Of a stretch of DNA of 64,000 nucleotides, positions 47,801 to 60,250 are shown one piece after another. The notes beneath the pieces are model-generated. The model did not search any database. It was not told where the DNA came from and worked only from the letters and a program-made list of their open reading frames with translations. The stretch is from Paulownia fortunei (taxonomy: Eukaryota > Streptophyta > Magnoliopsida > Lamiales > Paulowniaceae). The translations under genes were made by a program, and so were the position numbers. The first letter of the stretch is position 1. Each line of letters opens with the position of its first letter. The stretch lies in assembly GCA_019321725.1 (NCBI GenBank), contig CM033110.1:12207278-12271277 (forward strand), given 5' to 3'.

Positions 47801-48190
47801 CACTATCCTCTCCACCCCAACTCCTAAACCTACTATCTCCCACCTTACCCCAGCCCCCCTGCCCAACTATAGTCCCCTAAAACCACCATCCCAACACCCT
47901 GATGACCCTAAACCCAACATCGCTTCTCTATATAACCCCCCCTCCCCAACCTAATTCAAGATTGATTGTGCCCCCGCCTTCTACTTCCCACCTCCTACTC
48001 ATTGTGGCCCATCCCCACCCCAACCCAAAGCCCACCATTTTCGTCCCATTGTAGATCATTCCCTACAAGTACAACACCTATTTTTTTCCCCAACCTCATC
48101 TCCTTCCCACCTCAATGCTCGTCTCCCTTCTACCCGAACCCTACCTATCTCCACTCCCAACTACAAACCACCAAAAAACCAAATAGATTA
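47790..48190. repeat. C-rich, G-poor low-complexity tract
   Basis: About 400 nt with long CCCCACC/CCTAACCC-like runs and very few G. The open frame 47966-48202 (MCPRLLLPTS...) is a by-product of this composition and is not called as a gene. Confidence 0.75.
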
Positions 48191-48566
48191 TATTTCTTCT
48201 AAAAAATATATTTTTTCTTGTTCATAATTTAATGAAAAATGAGAAAGATGAAATGAGGAAAGGGGAAAGAAGAAAGGTTCATTAGCGATGAATATGAAAG
48301 AGGTGGAAATAGTAGAAATTGAGCAAAAAAATAAATTGAAAAAAATTTGTTAGAAGGACATTGAAATATTATAAAATGAAATTATGGTATTTAGCAAATT
48401 TCATTTTTGGTGGAGGGTAAAAACTAAGTTTGTTTTAAAAATTACGGAGTGCACAAAAAGTTTTTTATGGGTATTAGTAGATTTTCAATATAGCCTTTTA
48501 CTAAATTATTAGAATTTTCTGTCAAAAAAATATCAAAGTACCAATCTTTTCATAAAAACTCAAAAT

Positions 48567-50236
48567 TTGGTGATGCAAGTTTCCCAATTATATACTAATA
48601 CCAGTAGTTGGGAAAATTCGAGTAGCCAAAACATAAAAAGAAAAAAAAAAGTGGGGGAGGAATGGAAGAAGAATAATGAAAATTTAATAGAAGAACTCTT
48701 CAATCTTATTTCTCCCTCCTCTCTTCTTTTGATTTTCATGAATTATCCGAAAAAGAGAAAAAGAGAAAGACTGCAAAAAAATTATAATCAAAGCATTCAG
48801 CTCCTCGTAAGTTGCTATTGGGATTCAGATCTCATTCCTAATCACTGTGAGTTTTCTTCTCTTTTGTCAAATTTTTAGAAGAATTTATCGATTTGAGGAT
48901 TTTTTTTTAATCACTGCAACTGATTTTTTAAGACTTTATGCTGTTTACTTTCTAGTATATTCTTGTTTTCGTTGCTGTTGTGGGTTTCTTGAATTTTAAA
49001 CTGCTGATTATCAATTATCTGACCAAACAGTTTTCTTGTAGTATTATTGAGTGTAATAGGTTCTTTGACCCTTGCGTTTAGCTATTACAGCTTATATGGA
49101 TTTTTCTGAGTTAATGTTACATATTTCTTGGCATCTATCATGCTAATTATACTTCTTTGAGTGGAAAAGTGAACATTTTGGACTTGAACTTTTCATAGAG
49201 ATATCGCTGTAAGTCAGTTCAGTGAGCCCTTCAATCCATTTACTATTTTGTAATTTCTTGAGTTCTTTATTTTTATGCGCAGTACACTTCTGCTAAAGAT
49301 TAGCTTCTTATGCTTTTGTTTGTTTGCAGGAGAGGAGACCAGTGGTTAGGGGGTTTTAGCTGGATTGATTTTGGATGTTAAGATATTTATGTTTTGCTGG
49401 GCTGAAATGATGGATGTTATCAAGTTAATAAATTTCTGAGGGCTTGCTGGCAGCCAGGCAGTAATTCAGATACAGCTGGTTTGCAGGATGGACTACTTTG
49501 GTATAAAGATTCTGGCCGGCACTTGGATGGTGAGTTCTCCATGGCTGTTTCGCAGGCCAAAACAATTTGCTCGAGGATCAAGCTAGATTGAATCAGGCTC
49601 CTTGAGCTTGCACGATTGTGGCCCATATGGAACATTTGTAGGAGTATATAATGATCATGGTGGGCCAGAGACAACACGATACATCAATTATCATCTCTTT
49701 CAGCATCTTAAGAGTAGGTGGGAGTACTTATTGAATTATTCGAAACAGAATGTCAGTGATGTTAATCTTTACCCACATGCTTTTGGATATGATTTTGCAT
49801 CTGTCAACATTCTGATAGCTTTTACTTTTGCATAATGCTTTTAATTAATGATTTGGCACTTCTGTTGCAGGGTTCACTGCTGAGCAGAACTTCATGTCAG
49901 TGGATGTAATGCAGAAAGCATTTCAGGCAATAGAAGAGGGAAATTTGTCTCTGGTTGCTAAGCACTGGCCCACGAATCCGCAGATGACTGCTGTTGGATC
50001 CTGTTGCCTTGTGAGTGTATATGGGATGGTATTCTGCATGTGGCTAACCTTGGTGGTTCCCTGGCTGTTTTGGGGAGAGTTGTAAAGGCAACTGGGGACG
50101 TCTTGACCTCCAGCTATCAAACGAGCATAATACGAGCCTAGAGTCAGTTAGATGGGAGTTGCATTCTATACATCCTGACCACTCACATATAGTAGTTCTG
50201 AAGCATAATGTATGGCCTGTAAAGGGGTTGATACAG
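48567..50236 (+). pseudogene. PP2C protein phosphatase (clade-D-like) pseudogene with introns
   Basis: PP2C enzymes are Mg/Mn-dependent serine/threonine phosphatases; clade D members act on plasma-membrane H+-ATPases. Layout: UTR exon to about 48846, intron to 49329, coding exon about 49407-49713, intron 49714-49870, coding exon 49871-50236. Recognisable pieces are INF then [50 protein letters not shown] and, in the next exon, TAEQNFMSVDVMQKAFQA and MTAVGSCCLV. Damage: a frame break giving TGA at 49437, two indels between 49555 and 49590, a TAG, further breaks after 50010, DGHGG changed to NDHGG, and GDSRA changed to GGSLA. Later exons are not found. Introns are kept, so it arose by DNA duplication, not from mRNA. 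Confidence 0.85.
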
Positions 50237-51862
50237 GTTAGTTTCGTCATCATATGGAAATTGCGTGTTACTTAGGCCCTGATTTACGGCAATCTTTGTC
50301 TTATCTCGATGTCAGACTATGAATATGGTAATCCTGAAAGATAAGTATATAATTAGGTGACTAATGAAAAGGTTGCAACTGTCTCGTAATATATGCAGTT
50401 GCTGGTACCACATCATTTACCTAAATCTTTCTGTTGTCAACATGAAAAGAATTATGTATGGCCCTTCAGCCATGTTGAGTCGGTGTCACTTGATCTTTCT
50501 GTAGTTACTGAGCTACGTCGTTATTAGCAAACTGGCGTTTCTTATTCCTTGAGAAGTTCTATTTTGGTCATGCTATTAACTTAAATCTAATTAAGTCTTG
50601 GCTAATTTGTCAAGCCTTTAAATTTGCTTATTTCCTTTTTTCTACACTTGTATCTTCTAGAGAGAGGAGTTAGAACTGTGAGAATTACTTCAACTGAACT
50701 CAAGCTTCTGGTATCAGATAAGCTGTTAATGTAGAATGTAGGTTCCTTCTGTTTGGTGAGCAAATTGAGTTTGCAAATCACTACTGTTATGGTCTCTGTG
50801 CTCTGGGGGTTGGCATCTTTGGGACGCAGCTCGGAATAAATACGAATGATTAATAGGTGAGTGAATATCTATAGCTTCCTATACTTGATCAGAAATTGAA
50901 TAAAATTGATGAGCTTGTACCTGGAAGATGTGTGATGTACTAGTGGAGAAGTATGACAATTTACAAAAGATATTGTAATCTTGTGGGATTTTGGAATCTG
51001 CCTTATTAGTTATTAATTGATTAATTTCTAATAGGTTTGTTGCACTATAAATTGAGATATCTGATACAAAATACTAAAAGCGAAGAAGAAAAACAGAAAG
51101 GCAGTAACTTCCATTGCATCAGCAGGAATTATATGGTAAATGCCCACACCACATCTCAAAAGCCCCTACTCTTCATTAAAGTGTCTGCTTCTTGCCTCCA
51201 CCAACCCCCCCGTCCAAAGCCCAAACAAGAGCAGAAAACTTGGAAAGGTGTAATCCACCTTTATCTCCGACATCTGGAGTATCAGAAGGAAATGGCAGAA
51301 TGCAGATTGAAATCAAATGGATGATTAATTGATGTATTTGAAAATATTCATAGCCTTAATCTGGCTTCTCTTCAAATTACGGGACTTTGAATATGGTTAT
51401 CAGAGACTAAATGCACAGAGAATCTGTTGCCAGATGGGTGTATGAGATTGTGGGCATTCCTTGTGTAGATGATCTATCTGAACTGGGAATTCCAGGGGCC
51501 TGGACGGTATCTGGTTACCTGGCTTGGTATATGTGGAGTTTGAAGAGTGAACACGTCTTAATTATTTTTGTCTTTAAAACTATGGACTACATAGCCGTAT
51601 TGCTTCTACAATCTAAAGATATAGAACAATAGATTCTCTGTTATATATTTATATCTGTTTCTTGCATGTTCATCCTCATCTTTCCTTCACTTCTTCGTCT
51701 TATGGGTATTGGTTAGATTTATCGCTCTATAATTATCTACTATGTATCATTACATTTCACATTCTGAGTTTAGAAATTGAGGAAAAGAATTGCAATCAAA
51801 TTATTTTTGCAACTTGAGTAAAAGAATGAAAATTCACTTTCTTCATTCAAGCACCGACTGGT
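50237..51862. other. No gene recognised
   Basis: Downstream of the PP2C pseudogene. Short open frames (51037-51324, 51411-51632) show no family signature, and no third PP2C exon is visible. It ends at the second assembly gap. Confidence 0.5.
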
Positions 51863-51962
51863 NNNNNNNNNNNNNNNNNNNNNNNNNNNNNNNNNNNNNN
51901 NNNNNNNNNNNNNNNNNNNNNNNNNNNNNNNNNNNNNNNNNNNNNNNNNNNNNNNNNNNNNN
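51863..51962. other. Assembly gap (100 N)
   Basis: Exactly 100 N; true size unknown. Confidence 1.
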
Positions 51963-52234
51963 TTAATAAATAAATAATTGTATGTAATGGTAATAATACT
52001 GTTGCATTTGAATTTCAAAAAAGGAACTCGTTACTTGCTCCAACTGGCTTCCAACTGGCTGAGCAAGATGGATTTAAGTTTATTAAAAAAAAAATCCTTA
52101 GTCCATATGCAAAAAAAAATCCTTAGCCCACTACTGTTGGGCTTCCAACTTAATTGGGCTCATCTTTTTATTTCTTTTGGCTTCTTTTATGTTATGTTTA
52201 CCTATATATGTATTATATTTTAAAAAAAACTCAA

Positions 52235-52460
52235 CTACTAAGAACTGGGCCTGGGTCGGTCCTGTATTGGGCTGATTCCAAAGTGGTTTCAAGCCCAAGT
52301 GTGTCGGTTCGTGGGCCTAGGCTAAATTTTAATATCACCCAATAAGGACCTAAATCATATGTCCAAAATCAGGCTAGATAGCCCACACTATTTATAGGCA
52401 TGTCCTGGGCCGGTTCCAAGAGTGTCGGGACTGGGTTGAACCGGCCCAGTTAACAACTAT
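52235..52460. repeat. Dispersed repeat rich in GGGCC/GGTTC motifs
   Basis: AACTGGGCCTGGGTCGGTCC near the left end and GGGTTGAACCGGCCCAGTTA at the right end are partly inverted. TTCAAGCCCAAG, GGGCCGGTTCC and similar blocks lie between. It resembles the GC-rich ends of small plant DNA transposons, but the class is not clear. Confidence 0.4.
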
Positions 52461-52466
52461 ACCTAA

Positions 52467-53528
52467 TGGCATGATTGATATGTGGGAATGGAATGAGCAT
52501 TCACAATTATATTCTCATTCACATGATTGGTATAATTTAGGTATAGGAATATCCATTCTCATGGGAATCTTCATTTCCAAAAGTATGGATTAAACATTCC
52601 CTTTCTCCCCAATAGGTTTAACTATTTTCAATCAATCAAGAATAATATATATTTGTTTTTACAATAGTATTCTACTAAACATAACAAAAATATTGGATAA
52701 AACTCGAGACCCGACCCATTGAGATTTTTATGAACCTGAATATGAACTTGCTGCGAACTCGAGATTTATCGAGTTTGACCTGTTAGACCTATTTTATTAT
52801 TTTAAAAATATAAAAATATATATTTTTAGAAACAAGAAAATAATGTTATAAATGAAAAATAATTATTTTAGTTATTAAAAAATTAAAAATTAGAAACATA
52901 TTTATTACTTTTACAATATTAACATAAACTATTTATTAATTTTATATTATTACTATAAGAGCATTATATTTATATTTTTAGTATTTACATAACATGCATA
53001 TTACATATAAATATACATCACATAAATATATACATAATAAATAAAAAATATATGTGCAATATTTTAACGGGTCGTATTCATTTCCTATCCGAATCTAAAA
53101 AAATTAAAATTTGAGACTTGCTCCGAGACCCATTTGTTGATTTTTTATTTTTTATATAAAAATATATTAGTATAAGATTTTATCTATATGCCATATATAT
53201 ATATATATATATATTATTTAACATCAATTAAAATAAATTAACAAATTCATTTATACACAACATATTGAATATAATTTTATTTTTAAAAAATTATACTAAA
53301 GGGTAATTGAGTTTTTAAAACTATTTTATTCAATTTCTATCACTCATTTCTAATTATCAATCATAAGATTTGAATCAAATAAGAAATGATGATTCCATTC
53401 ATTTCTCATTTCTTATACACACCAAGCATAGAAATTGTTATACCCATATCATTTCATTCCTATTATCATTCCAATCCTAAATTTATTCTATTCCTACCTA
53501 ATTCTATTGCTCCATATCAATCACTCCC
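52467..53528. mobile_element. MITE-like element A, 1.06 kb, TAA duplication
   Basis: The left end TGGCATGATTGATATGTGGG matches the inverted right end (AGGGAGTGATTGATATGGAG read on the minus strand). TAA flanks both sides (52464-52466, 53529-53531). Inside are shared blocks (ACCCGACCC...GAGATTTTTATGAACC), an (AT)n run at about 53194-53213, and no coding frame. TIR sequence and TAA target suggest the PIF/Harbinger (Tourist-like) group. Confidence 0.65.
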
Positions 53529-53531
53529 TAA

Positions 53532-54568
53532 AGACATGATTGGTAAGTAGTAATGAAGTGGGAATTGAATGGACATTCCCAAATTTATTCCCGAATACAT
53601 GATTGGTATAATTTAGTATGACGAATCACCATTCTCAAAAGTATGAGATTTATCATTTCTACTCTCCCCATATGTTTAACCATTCTCAATCAATTAGAAA
53701 TAATTTATATTTATTTTAGACAAAATTACGTATTTGATAAAACTTAGGAATAACAACAAATCAGGTCTCGTGTTTCAGGTTCAGTTAGGAATAAACTAAT
53801 ATTTATTTTAGACAAAATTATGCTTCTAAACTTAACAAAAGTGTTTGATAAAATTTAAGGATGACAGCGAGTCGTCTCTGAAGCAGGTTTGTCGAAATCT
53901 TAAACCCGAGACCCAACCCGTCAAGATCTTTATGAACCAGGACTCGGACCCAAACTAGCACCAAATCGAGATCTAGCGGGTAGAACCCATTAAACTCATT
54001 TTATAATTTTAAAAATATCTAAAAATATATTTTAAAATAAAATATTGTCATAATTTTTAAATATAACAAAATAATATTATTAACAGAGAACTAATTATTT
54101 ACAAATATGTATGTACACGTTTTAATTTTTAAAAAATTAGAAATTCATATATTTTTATTACTTTTATATATTTGACTATTTATTATTTTATATTATTTTT
54201 TTAATTTATAAGATTACTACCTTTATATTTTATATGTAGTATATAAGTGACATACATGTATTTTTTATTTATACATATATATATAAAAATATATCACATA
54301 AATCATATAAAACAAAAAAATATATATATGCAATATTTTAACGAATCGAATTCAAGTCGGGCTCTGAAAACTAAAATCCGAGACCTACTTGTAGTTTCAA
54401 AACCCGCCACAAGCAAGGTTGGACGGGTCAGGGCAGGTGTCAATTTTATCCAAATCTATTGTCATTCCTAATAAAACTAAACAAACACAAAATATACATC
54501 ATTGTTATTTTTATTATAAAAGAAATATCAGTGTGAGATTATATCTATATCTATATATATATATATAT

Positions 54569-54599
<31 letters not shown>

Positions 54600-54907
54600 T
54601 ATTGTTGATTAAAACTATAACAGACTTATTTATGCACAATATATTGAATAATAATTTTATTCTAAAAAATTTCTATTGAAGGGTAATTTAATAATTAAAA
54701 ATAATTTTATTTCATTCCTATCATTCATTTCTAATTACAATCATAAGCTTGGAATCAAGCAAAATAATAGCAATTCCATTTTTTTTTCATTTCTTGTACA
54801 TACCCAACATAGAAATGTTATATACTCATATCACTCCTTTATCGTCATCATTTTATTTCTAAATTCACACCATTTCTATTTAATTTCTTGTATACCAATC
54901 ATCCCCT
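53532..54907. mobile_element. MITE-like element B, 1.38 kb, directly abutting element A
   Basis: The left end AGACATGATTGGTAAGTAG matches the inverted right end (AGGGGATGATTGGTATACAAG read on the minus strand), with TAA at 53529-53531 and 54908-54910. Its outer 300 bp on each side are related to element A. It contains a (TA)n-(GATA)n tract at about 54547-54601. No transposase frame. Confidence 0.65.
54547..54601. repeat. (TA)n-(GATA)n microsatellite
   Basis: TCTATA and TA repeats pass into about seven GATA units. The first half is nearly complementary to the second, so the tract can fold back on itself. Confidence 0.9.
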
Positions 54908-54910
54908 TAA

Positions 54911-55699
54911 AAGAGAAGTCAAAAGGATAAGAAAGGCTAGGATGGCTACAGCCTACACCCTTTAAGTCCCCATATGTGATGCTTCTCCCGACTATAATGA
55001 AAGCCTTCAAAATGTTGTTATTGAAATCTAGGCAAATACAGTAGCAGATCAAAATATTTCAAACAATACAAGACTAATCCCGGACAAAGACTTTGCACCA
55101 TGTGAAGTATGTCAACGTGTCGTACAAAGGGAAAGGGAGGGTAAATGCACATTAGCACTTTCAAATTCAGGAATGATCTTAATTTCATAAAACTTCATAA
55201 GCTAAAGCCAAGATGGCAAGCAAGTTCATTGAAACTATGGATGAATTAACTTTAAAACAGATACAAAAATCCAAAGGGGTGGCAACCAAAAAGAAAATGA
55301 GAGTTGACACAGGTGTATGAGCTTGTGCGTCAGTGTGTGTCTGTGTGTGTGTGACAGAGAGATTTTATTATAGTCATCCATAAAATGTGAATGCATGCAC
55401 GAATACTGGAAACCATTTTAAGCAATCAATTAAAGCTTTAATCAGACAAGTATAAAGAAAATCTTCTCTATCACCTAGAAAAACAAACATTTGTTTTCAT
55501 TTTTTCAAAACATTTTTATTCTCCATACATTCTTTTAAAATAAAAAATATAGACCACGTTTTCTAATACATTTTCCTCCACGTACATCACATTTTTCAAT
55601 TCATTCTTCCAAAACAATTCCTCCAAAACACCCAAAACAAATCCAAACATTCCCTTTTTTTAGCAATGGAGCCACATATCTTCTAGCTCTCTATAACAA
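54911..55699. other. Downstream flank of the DUF599 gene
   Basis: No gene seen. A GT-rich stretch lies at about 55329-55355. The part next to 55700 probably holds the 3' UTR of the minus-strand DUF599 gene. Confidence 0.5.
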
Positions 55700-56239
55700 T
55701 CATGTTGGGGGAACAACTGACTCCATGTCTTCAGCATTAATAGAATGATCGTACAGATCCCTTGTAAAGTTTGTAGTGGTGTCCAGAAAATAGAGAATGA
55801 ATGACATTACACAGCAACATACAAACATGGGTATCGGCCCAAAAACCCAGAGGAAGAGAGGGAATGACAAGTAAAATGCTCGGACTCCAAGTGACCAAAA
55901 GAAGCCCCCTCTGTTCAGGTTTGTTGCTACATACTCAATAGCATCTTTTCTGTCTCTAAATGTGGGCACAGTGACCAGAAAGCTACTATGGGCATAATAC
56001 CTAATACACTGCAGATTGCAAAGAAAGGCAACAAGAAAGCAGAGCAAGATAGCAAAGAACTTCACAGAAGAGACTGAAGTTTTATTTCCATACTCCAACC
56101 CCAAAGGAGAGCTTGATTTGTTACTGACATGTACACTTATTAATGAACTGAGAGTGATAGCTGTGGTGGCCAAAAGTGTCGATGCCATTATATTGTTGCG
56201 TATGGTTTGAATTGCCAAAACACCATTTTTAAGTGGATC
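55700..56239 (-). CDS. DUF599 membrane protein, last exon
   Basis: DUF599 proteins are plant (and some bacterial) multi-pass membrane proteins of unknown function. The exon starts after TTTACAG at 56239 with DPLKNGVLAIQTIRNN and runs 179 codons to the stop at 55700. Family signatures: NNIMASTLLATTAITLSSLI, KFFAILLCFLVAFLCNLQ, YAHSSFLVTVP, EYVATNLNRGGFFWSLG, FYLSFPLFLWVFGPIPMF and the DTTTNF segment. Four hydrophobic spans can be seen (around MASTLLATTAITLSSLISV, FAILLCFLVAFLCNL, FYLSFPLFLWVFGPIPMF, CCCVMSFILYFL). There is no stop or frameshift, so this part looks functional. The first exon, which should give the N-terminal YHxWL/RxPxxT-type segment, is not found between 56240 and 58170; it may lie beyond the copia insertion at 58173 and past the window. 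Confidence 0.88.
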   Translation of the reverse strand, partial: DPLKNGVLAIQTIRNNIMASTLLATTAITLSSLISVHVSNKSSSPLGLEYGNKTSVSSVKFFAILLCFLVAFLCNLQCIRYYAHSSFLVTVPTFRDRKDAIEYVATNLNRGGFFWSLGVRAFYLSFPLFLWVFGPIPMFVCCCVMSFILYFLDTTTNFTRDLYDHSINAEDMESVVPPT

Positions 56240-57012
56240 CTGTAAATTGAACAAGTTCAATTCAGGGCTCAGTCAGTATATCAAAAACATCCTTTTTAAA
56301 GTAACTTGAATTTAATGACCCCATTAGCATCCACATAAGTGGCCTCAGATCTTGTAACACGTCCGATCGGGCAAAACTAAATTATTTCTTAACCTACTTC
56401 TGATAGTTAAATGCACTACTATTCATGGCTGCCAAAGTGGAGAATCATTCAAGTGACTTTATTGATAAAGAATTAATTTACTGTTCCTATTTCTACATCA
56501 TAGCACCTCTAATTGATAATATTTCTTCACATAAAGCAATTTTCAGAGGGCACTACACAAAATTGAAGCAACTGAAATTTTATGGCCGAACAACAAAATG
56601 CACCAAAAGAAGATAAATGTGTAAATGTTCATAAGAAAGCTAAGAAATTTGGGAAAACAGAGCTAAACTTATGACAACTCTTCAACAGAGTCAAGCTTTA
56701 TAACTCAACTTTTAAAGGTATAGCATCAAAAGCAGAATAGTGACTGATCGAAGGTAACATGTGGACATACATAGGCTTCTTATTTCGGCAAAGTAACTAT
56801 TTTTTGGCATCTCGTACAACTCATAACAATGTTTGGCCCAAAAACTATACAAAAGATCAGGATATATACAAAAGGCTATATATAGCTTTCATCAATTAAT
56901 ATCTAGATGTGAGCCATCTACCCGGTTGTCTTAATAACTTTTTAAATAAAGATTTTTAGTAATTCGGAATTTTCAGGAACCAACTTTATTCTTTTCTCAA
57001 ACTTGATATTTA
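56240..57012. other. Probable intron of the DUF599 gene
   Basis: AT-rich, no convincing exon. If the first exon lies upstream, this and the repeats to its right are intronic. Confidence 0.4.
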
Positions 57013-57400
57013 TTTCTAGGGCTGTAAATGAATCAAGCCGCTCGTGAGCTATTCGGATCTCGGCTCGAAAAAAAATTCGTTCGAGATCGATCGATAACTT
57101 TAACGAGCTGAGTTCGAGCTCGATTTTGAGATCGAAAATATTATCGAGCCGATTTCAAGTCTAGTAGTATTTGGCTCGTTAGCTCACGAGCCTGCTCGTT
57201 TATATGCTCGCGAGCCTATTCGCGAGCTCGAGCTCGGCTCGTTTATATGCTCGTGAGCCTGTTCGCGAGCTCGAGCTCGAGCTCGGCTCGTTTATATAAT
57301 CGCGAACCTATTCACGAGTCTGGCTTGTTTGATAAGTTCACAAATATGTTCGCGAGCGGCTTGTTTAGAAGGTCGATAATAGGCTCGATAAAATTATAAA
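57013..57400. repeat. GCTCG-rich dispersed repeat with internal tandem units
   Basis: Begins AGGGCTGTAAATGAATCAAG and contains about three irregular copies of GGCTCGTTTATATGCTCG with CGCGAGCTCGAGCTCG (units of about 55 nt, around 57170-57330). This kind of GAGCTCG-rich block recurs widely in plant genomes as a non-autonomous element. Many 6-8 bp palindromes. Confidence 0.7.
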
Positions 57401-57550
57401 AATTTTAAATATAGTTTTCCAATGGAATCAAACATAGTACCTTTGAATAAAATGTGAAAACTCACACCACTAAGCCAACTACATTTTTGTATAATCAAAC
57501 ATATTAAAATATTCTTTAAAAACTAACATAATCAATAAATAAAATTTAAT

Positions 57551-57935
57551 GCAAATCTTATAATGGTATATTTAGAATAATTAATTAAAAAATTATATAT
57601 GACTAAGATAATTCATAAAATAAGAATACAAATTTAGAATAATTAATAAAATTAGGCTAAACAAATAAAATCAACTCTTATTATGATTTATGAAACATCT
57701 AGAGTATGACCTACTTGAAATTAATAAATTTCTTACATTTAAAAAATTTAAAAATAAGAATATAAATAAAGAATAATAAATTTAGATTAATCAATGCAAA
57801 TCTTATAATGGTATATTTAGAATAATTAATTAACTAATTATATATAACCAAGATAATTCATAAAATAGGAATATAAATTTAGAATAATTAATAAAATTAG
57901 GTTAATCAAATAAAAACCAACTCTTAGTATGAAAT
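57551..57935. repeat. Direct duplication of about 140 bp, 245 bp apart
   Basis: GCAAATCTTATAATGGTATA through AATAAAATTAGG...AAATAAAA.C.AACTCTTA occurs at 57551-57688 and 57796-57932 with about 10 percent difference. AT-rich filler lies between. Confidence 0.8.
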
Positions 57936-58124
57936 TAGGCATACTTCAGCTGGAGCAACAACTTCATACTTTATCATTCAGCTCCAAAAAAGTGATATCA
58001 TGTTCAGCTCTACAAAAATTGGCCACCTGCATATGGTGATAACATTGGGTTCCACTTTACCGCGGGGCGAGCATAGCAAATTTTTTGAAAATAATTAAAA
58101 CATAAATTTAAATGATTTAAATAC

Positions 58125-58172
58125 TATGCTCCGGTGCACGTAGCGATTCATAATGATCGCACGTCAACTAGT
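58125..58172 (+). mobile_element. Candidate Helitron 3' end
   Basis: GCGAT (58143-58147) and ATCGC (58156-58160) form a hairpin, followed 7 nt later by CTAG (58168-58171) and then T. A hairpin close to a CTRR end inserted before T is the Helitron 3' signature. The 5' TC end was not identified; it could lie near 57013. Confidence 0.4.
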
Positions 58173-60250
58173 GTTTATACAACTATTGTACATAAAAGAG
58201 AGTGTATTTTTACTCTTGTGAACACTTCGATTGATGTAAGGTGAGAGGCAATCAATTGCTGGATTAATACAATACGTCTTGCCTAAGGAGCCCAAATGTT
58301 CTCTCTCTAAAGAAGTCCATACAATGAACAAGAACCACTAAATCACTATTATGCTAGTAATGGTGATTCATTTTCTTAAACTAAAATATTGCAGTGTTAT
58401 AGAAAATAACACTTCTTAATCCAAACTAGTGGAAATAAGAATTGTGTTGATATAATAATCAAGAAAAATTTCATGATTCTTTTGGGAAGAAGACAAGAAG
58501 ATGGAGAGAGTATGAAAAATAAAGAAAGAAACTTTTCTCCTAATCATTTTCCCTAATGGCCTAGTTTTTTGCTTGTTATGTTACCAAAGAATTTTCAAAA
58601 TCCTATATCTATCTTGAAGGAGGCCAAGAAGTAGTCTAGATTCATAATCCAAAACTTCCTTCTCCAAAATAGGTAGTGGTTGATTTTAGCACGTCTCTAC
58701 CATATGCAAAAAATGGCCACTATGATACGGTTGGTTGAGAATTTTGATTGATCCTTAATCAATTCAAAATCTTCAACTCCTTCCAAAATTGGATGGCAAT
58801 CATTCTTTTGGATATTTGCAAAAAATGTCCTCCATCTTTTAATTCTTCCAAATGCTTGTTAGGCCTCTACTAATGGGTTATGAATTAAATATTTGGGCTT
58901 TGACTTTTAATCCAATTAATAAGTCCATTAATTAATTCCCAATTAATTGATTAGACCCAAATTCACTTAATTAAAATAAACTCCATAATGGCCAATTAAA
59001 TAATCCAATTATTTAATTGGCTATATTAATTTATAATTAAATTAATTTAGTCTTTAATTAATTAATTGATCTTATCAATTAATTATTTCACTCAATTAGG
59101 ATTCCTAATTAAATTGGGTTCCATTAAATAATTCAAATACTTAATTTAATATAAAGTCAAATTTAATTAATCCCTATTAATTAATTGGATCCAACCGATT
59201 GGATGATTTTACGGTTTAAGAAATGGTTCCCTCCATTATAGTGTGTGACCCTCTAGGTTCACGACTAAGCTAGTAGTGGGCTTGCAATACTTGCAATTTA
59301 TGAATAACAATTATTCTGATTAATTAATTTAATTAATTAATTCGCTTAGAATTAACTCCTTAATTCCAAGAACTTCACTATTCATGAAAATATATAGCAA
59401 GTAATTATAGCAAACTAGTCTTAGGTGAAATAGCAAGTTAATCTATTTATGTTGTGAGTGTCATACATGTATAGTCCTTCAATCATCTAATCTCACGATT
59501 GAATCTAGGGTATGGATTATGAGTCGAAATCCTAATTGATTTAATAATTATGATTTTGTTTCAAATTCTAATGACTCTTCATGAATCAATATTTATCCTG
59601 TCTTGGTCAAGGTTTTCGAGTTATGAACTATGAAAATTTAGGAGATTTACTTATCATTAACAATTGATGAATTCTATATTGGCCACTCATAAACCTCCAT
59701 GCACACCTATACAATATCCAACATATCCCTTTTGCGATTATCAAACAATCAGAAGATAGATCAAAATATTGCAGGGTATACACAAGGCTACCATGGTGCT
59801 CCAAGTCTGAGGACTAGCCATTTACTATCAACACATGAAAATTCTTATTTCAACAGGTAAAGCCTCCAACTAAAATTTTCTATGGGTCAATTCAGTGTAT
59901 TTATTCTCTAACAAGCACCTACATACATGTACTTGCATTTCTAATGCGACAACCTCAACTTACGAGCATGTATCGTATACATGATGTCTTACTGGGCTAT
60001 TTGATTTCTTATCTCAAAAAGCACTTTACCCCAAACTCATTTAAGACCAAAGCCTTAGAGACATGTTCTATGATTGTCATCATGTTCGCGACCATGCCCC
60101 GTAGGTAAATATGGTTTAGGGACTTTATCGAATTGTCTAAGTGCAATCAAGATAAAGAAGCGCCTATAAGTTAATATATATCGAATAAGACTGTCTATTT
60201 CAAGATTATAAAAGCAGCCATTACTTAGCACGCCGGACACTACTCTAACA
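58173..60250 (-). repeat. Copia 3' LTR, minus orientation
   Basis: Ends CGCCGGACACTACTCTAACA at 60250, followed by an inverted polypurine tract (60251-60268, ATCTCCCACTTATCCTAG). It shares the TTAATTAA-rich block and the CATCATGTTCGCGACCATGCCC stretch with the LTR at 40831-42868. The left edge is approximate. Confidence 0.7.

Noticed and set aside
47966..48202. Proline- and serine-rich open frame
   Set aside because: Sits in a C-rich low-complexity tract with no G; no family resemblance and no splice or promoter context.
48567..48878. 103-codon plus frame (MVMQVSQLYTN...)
   Set aside because: Overlaps the leader exon and intron start of the PP2C pseudogene and has no recognisable domain.
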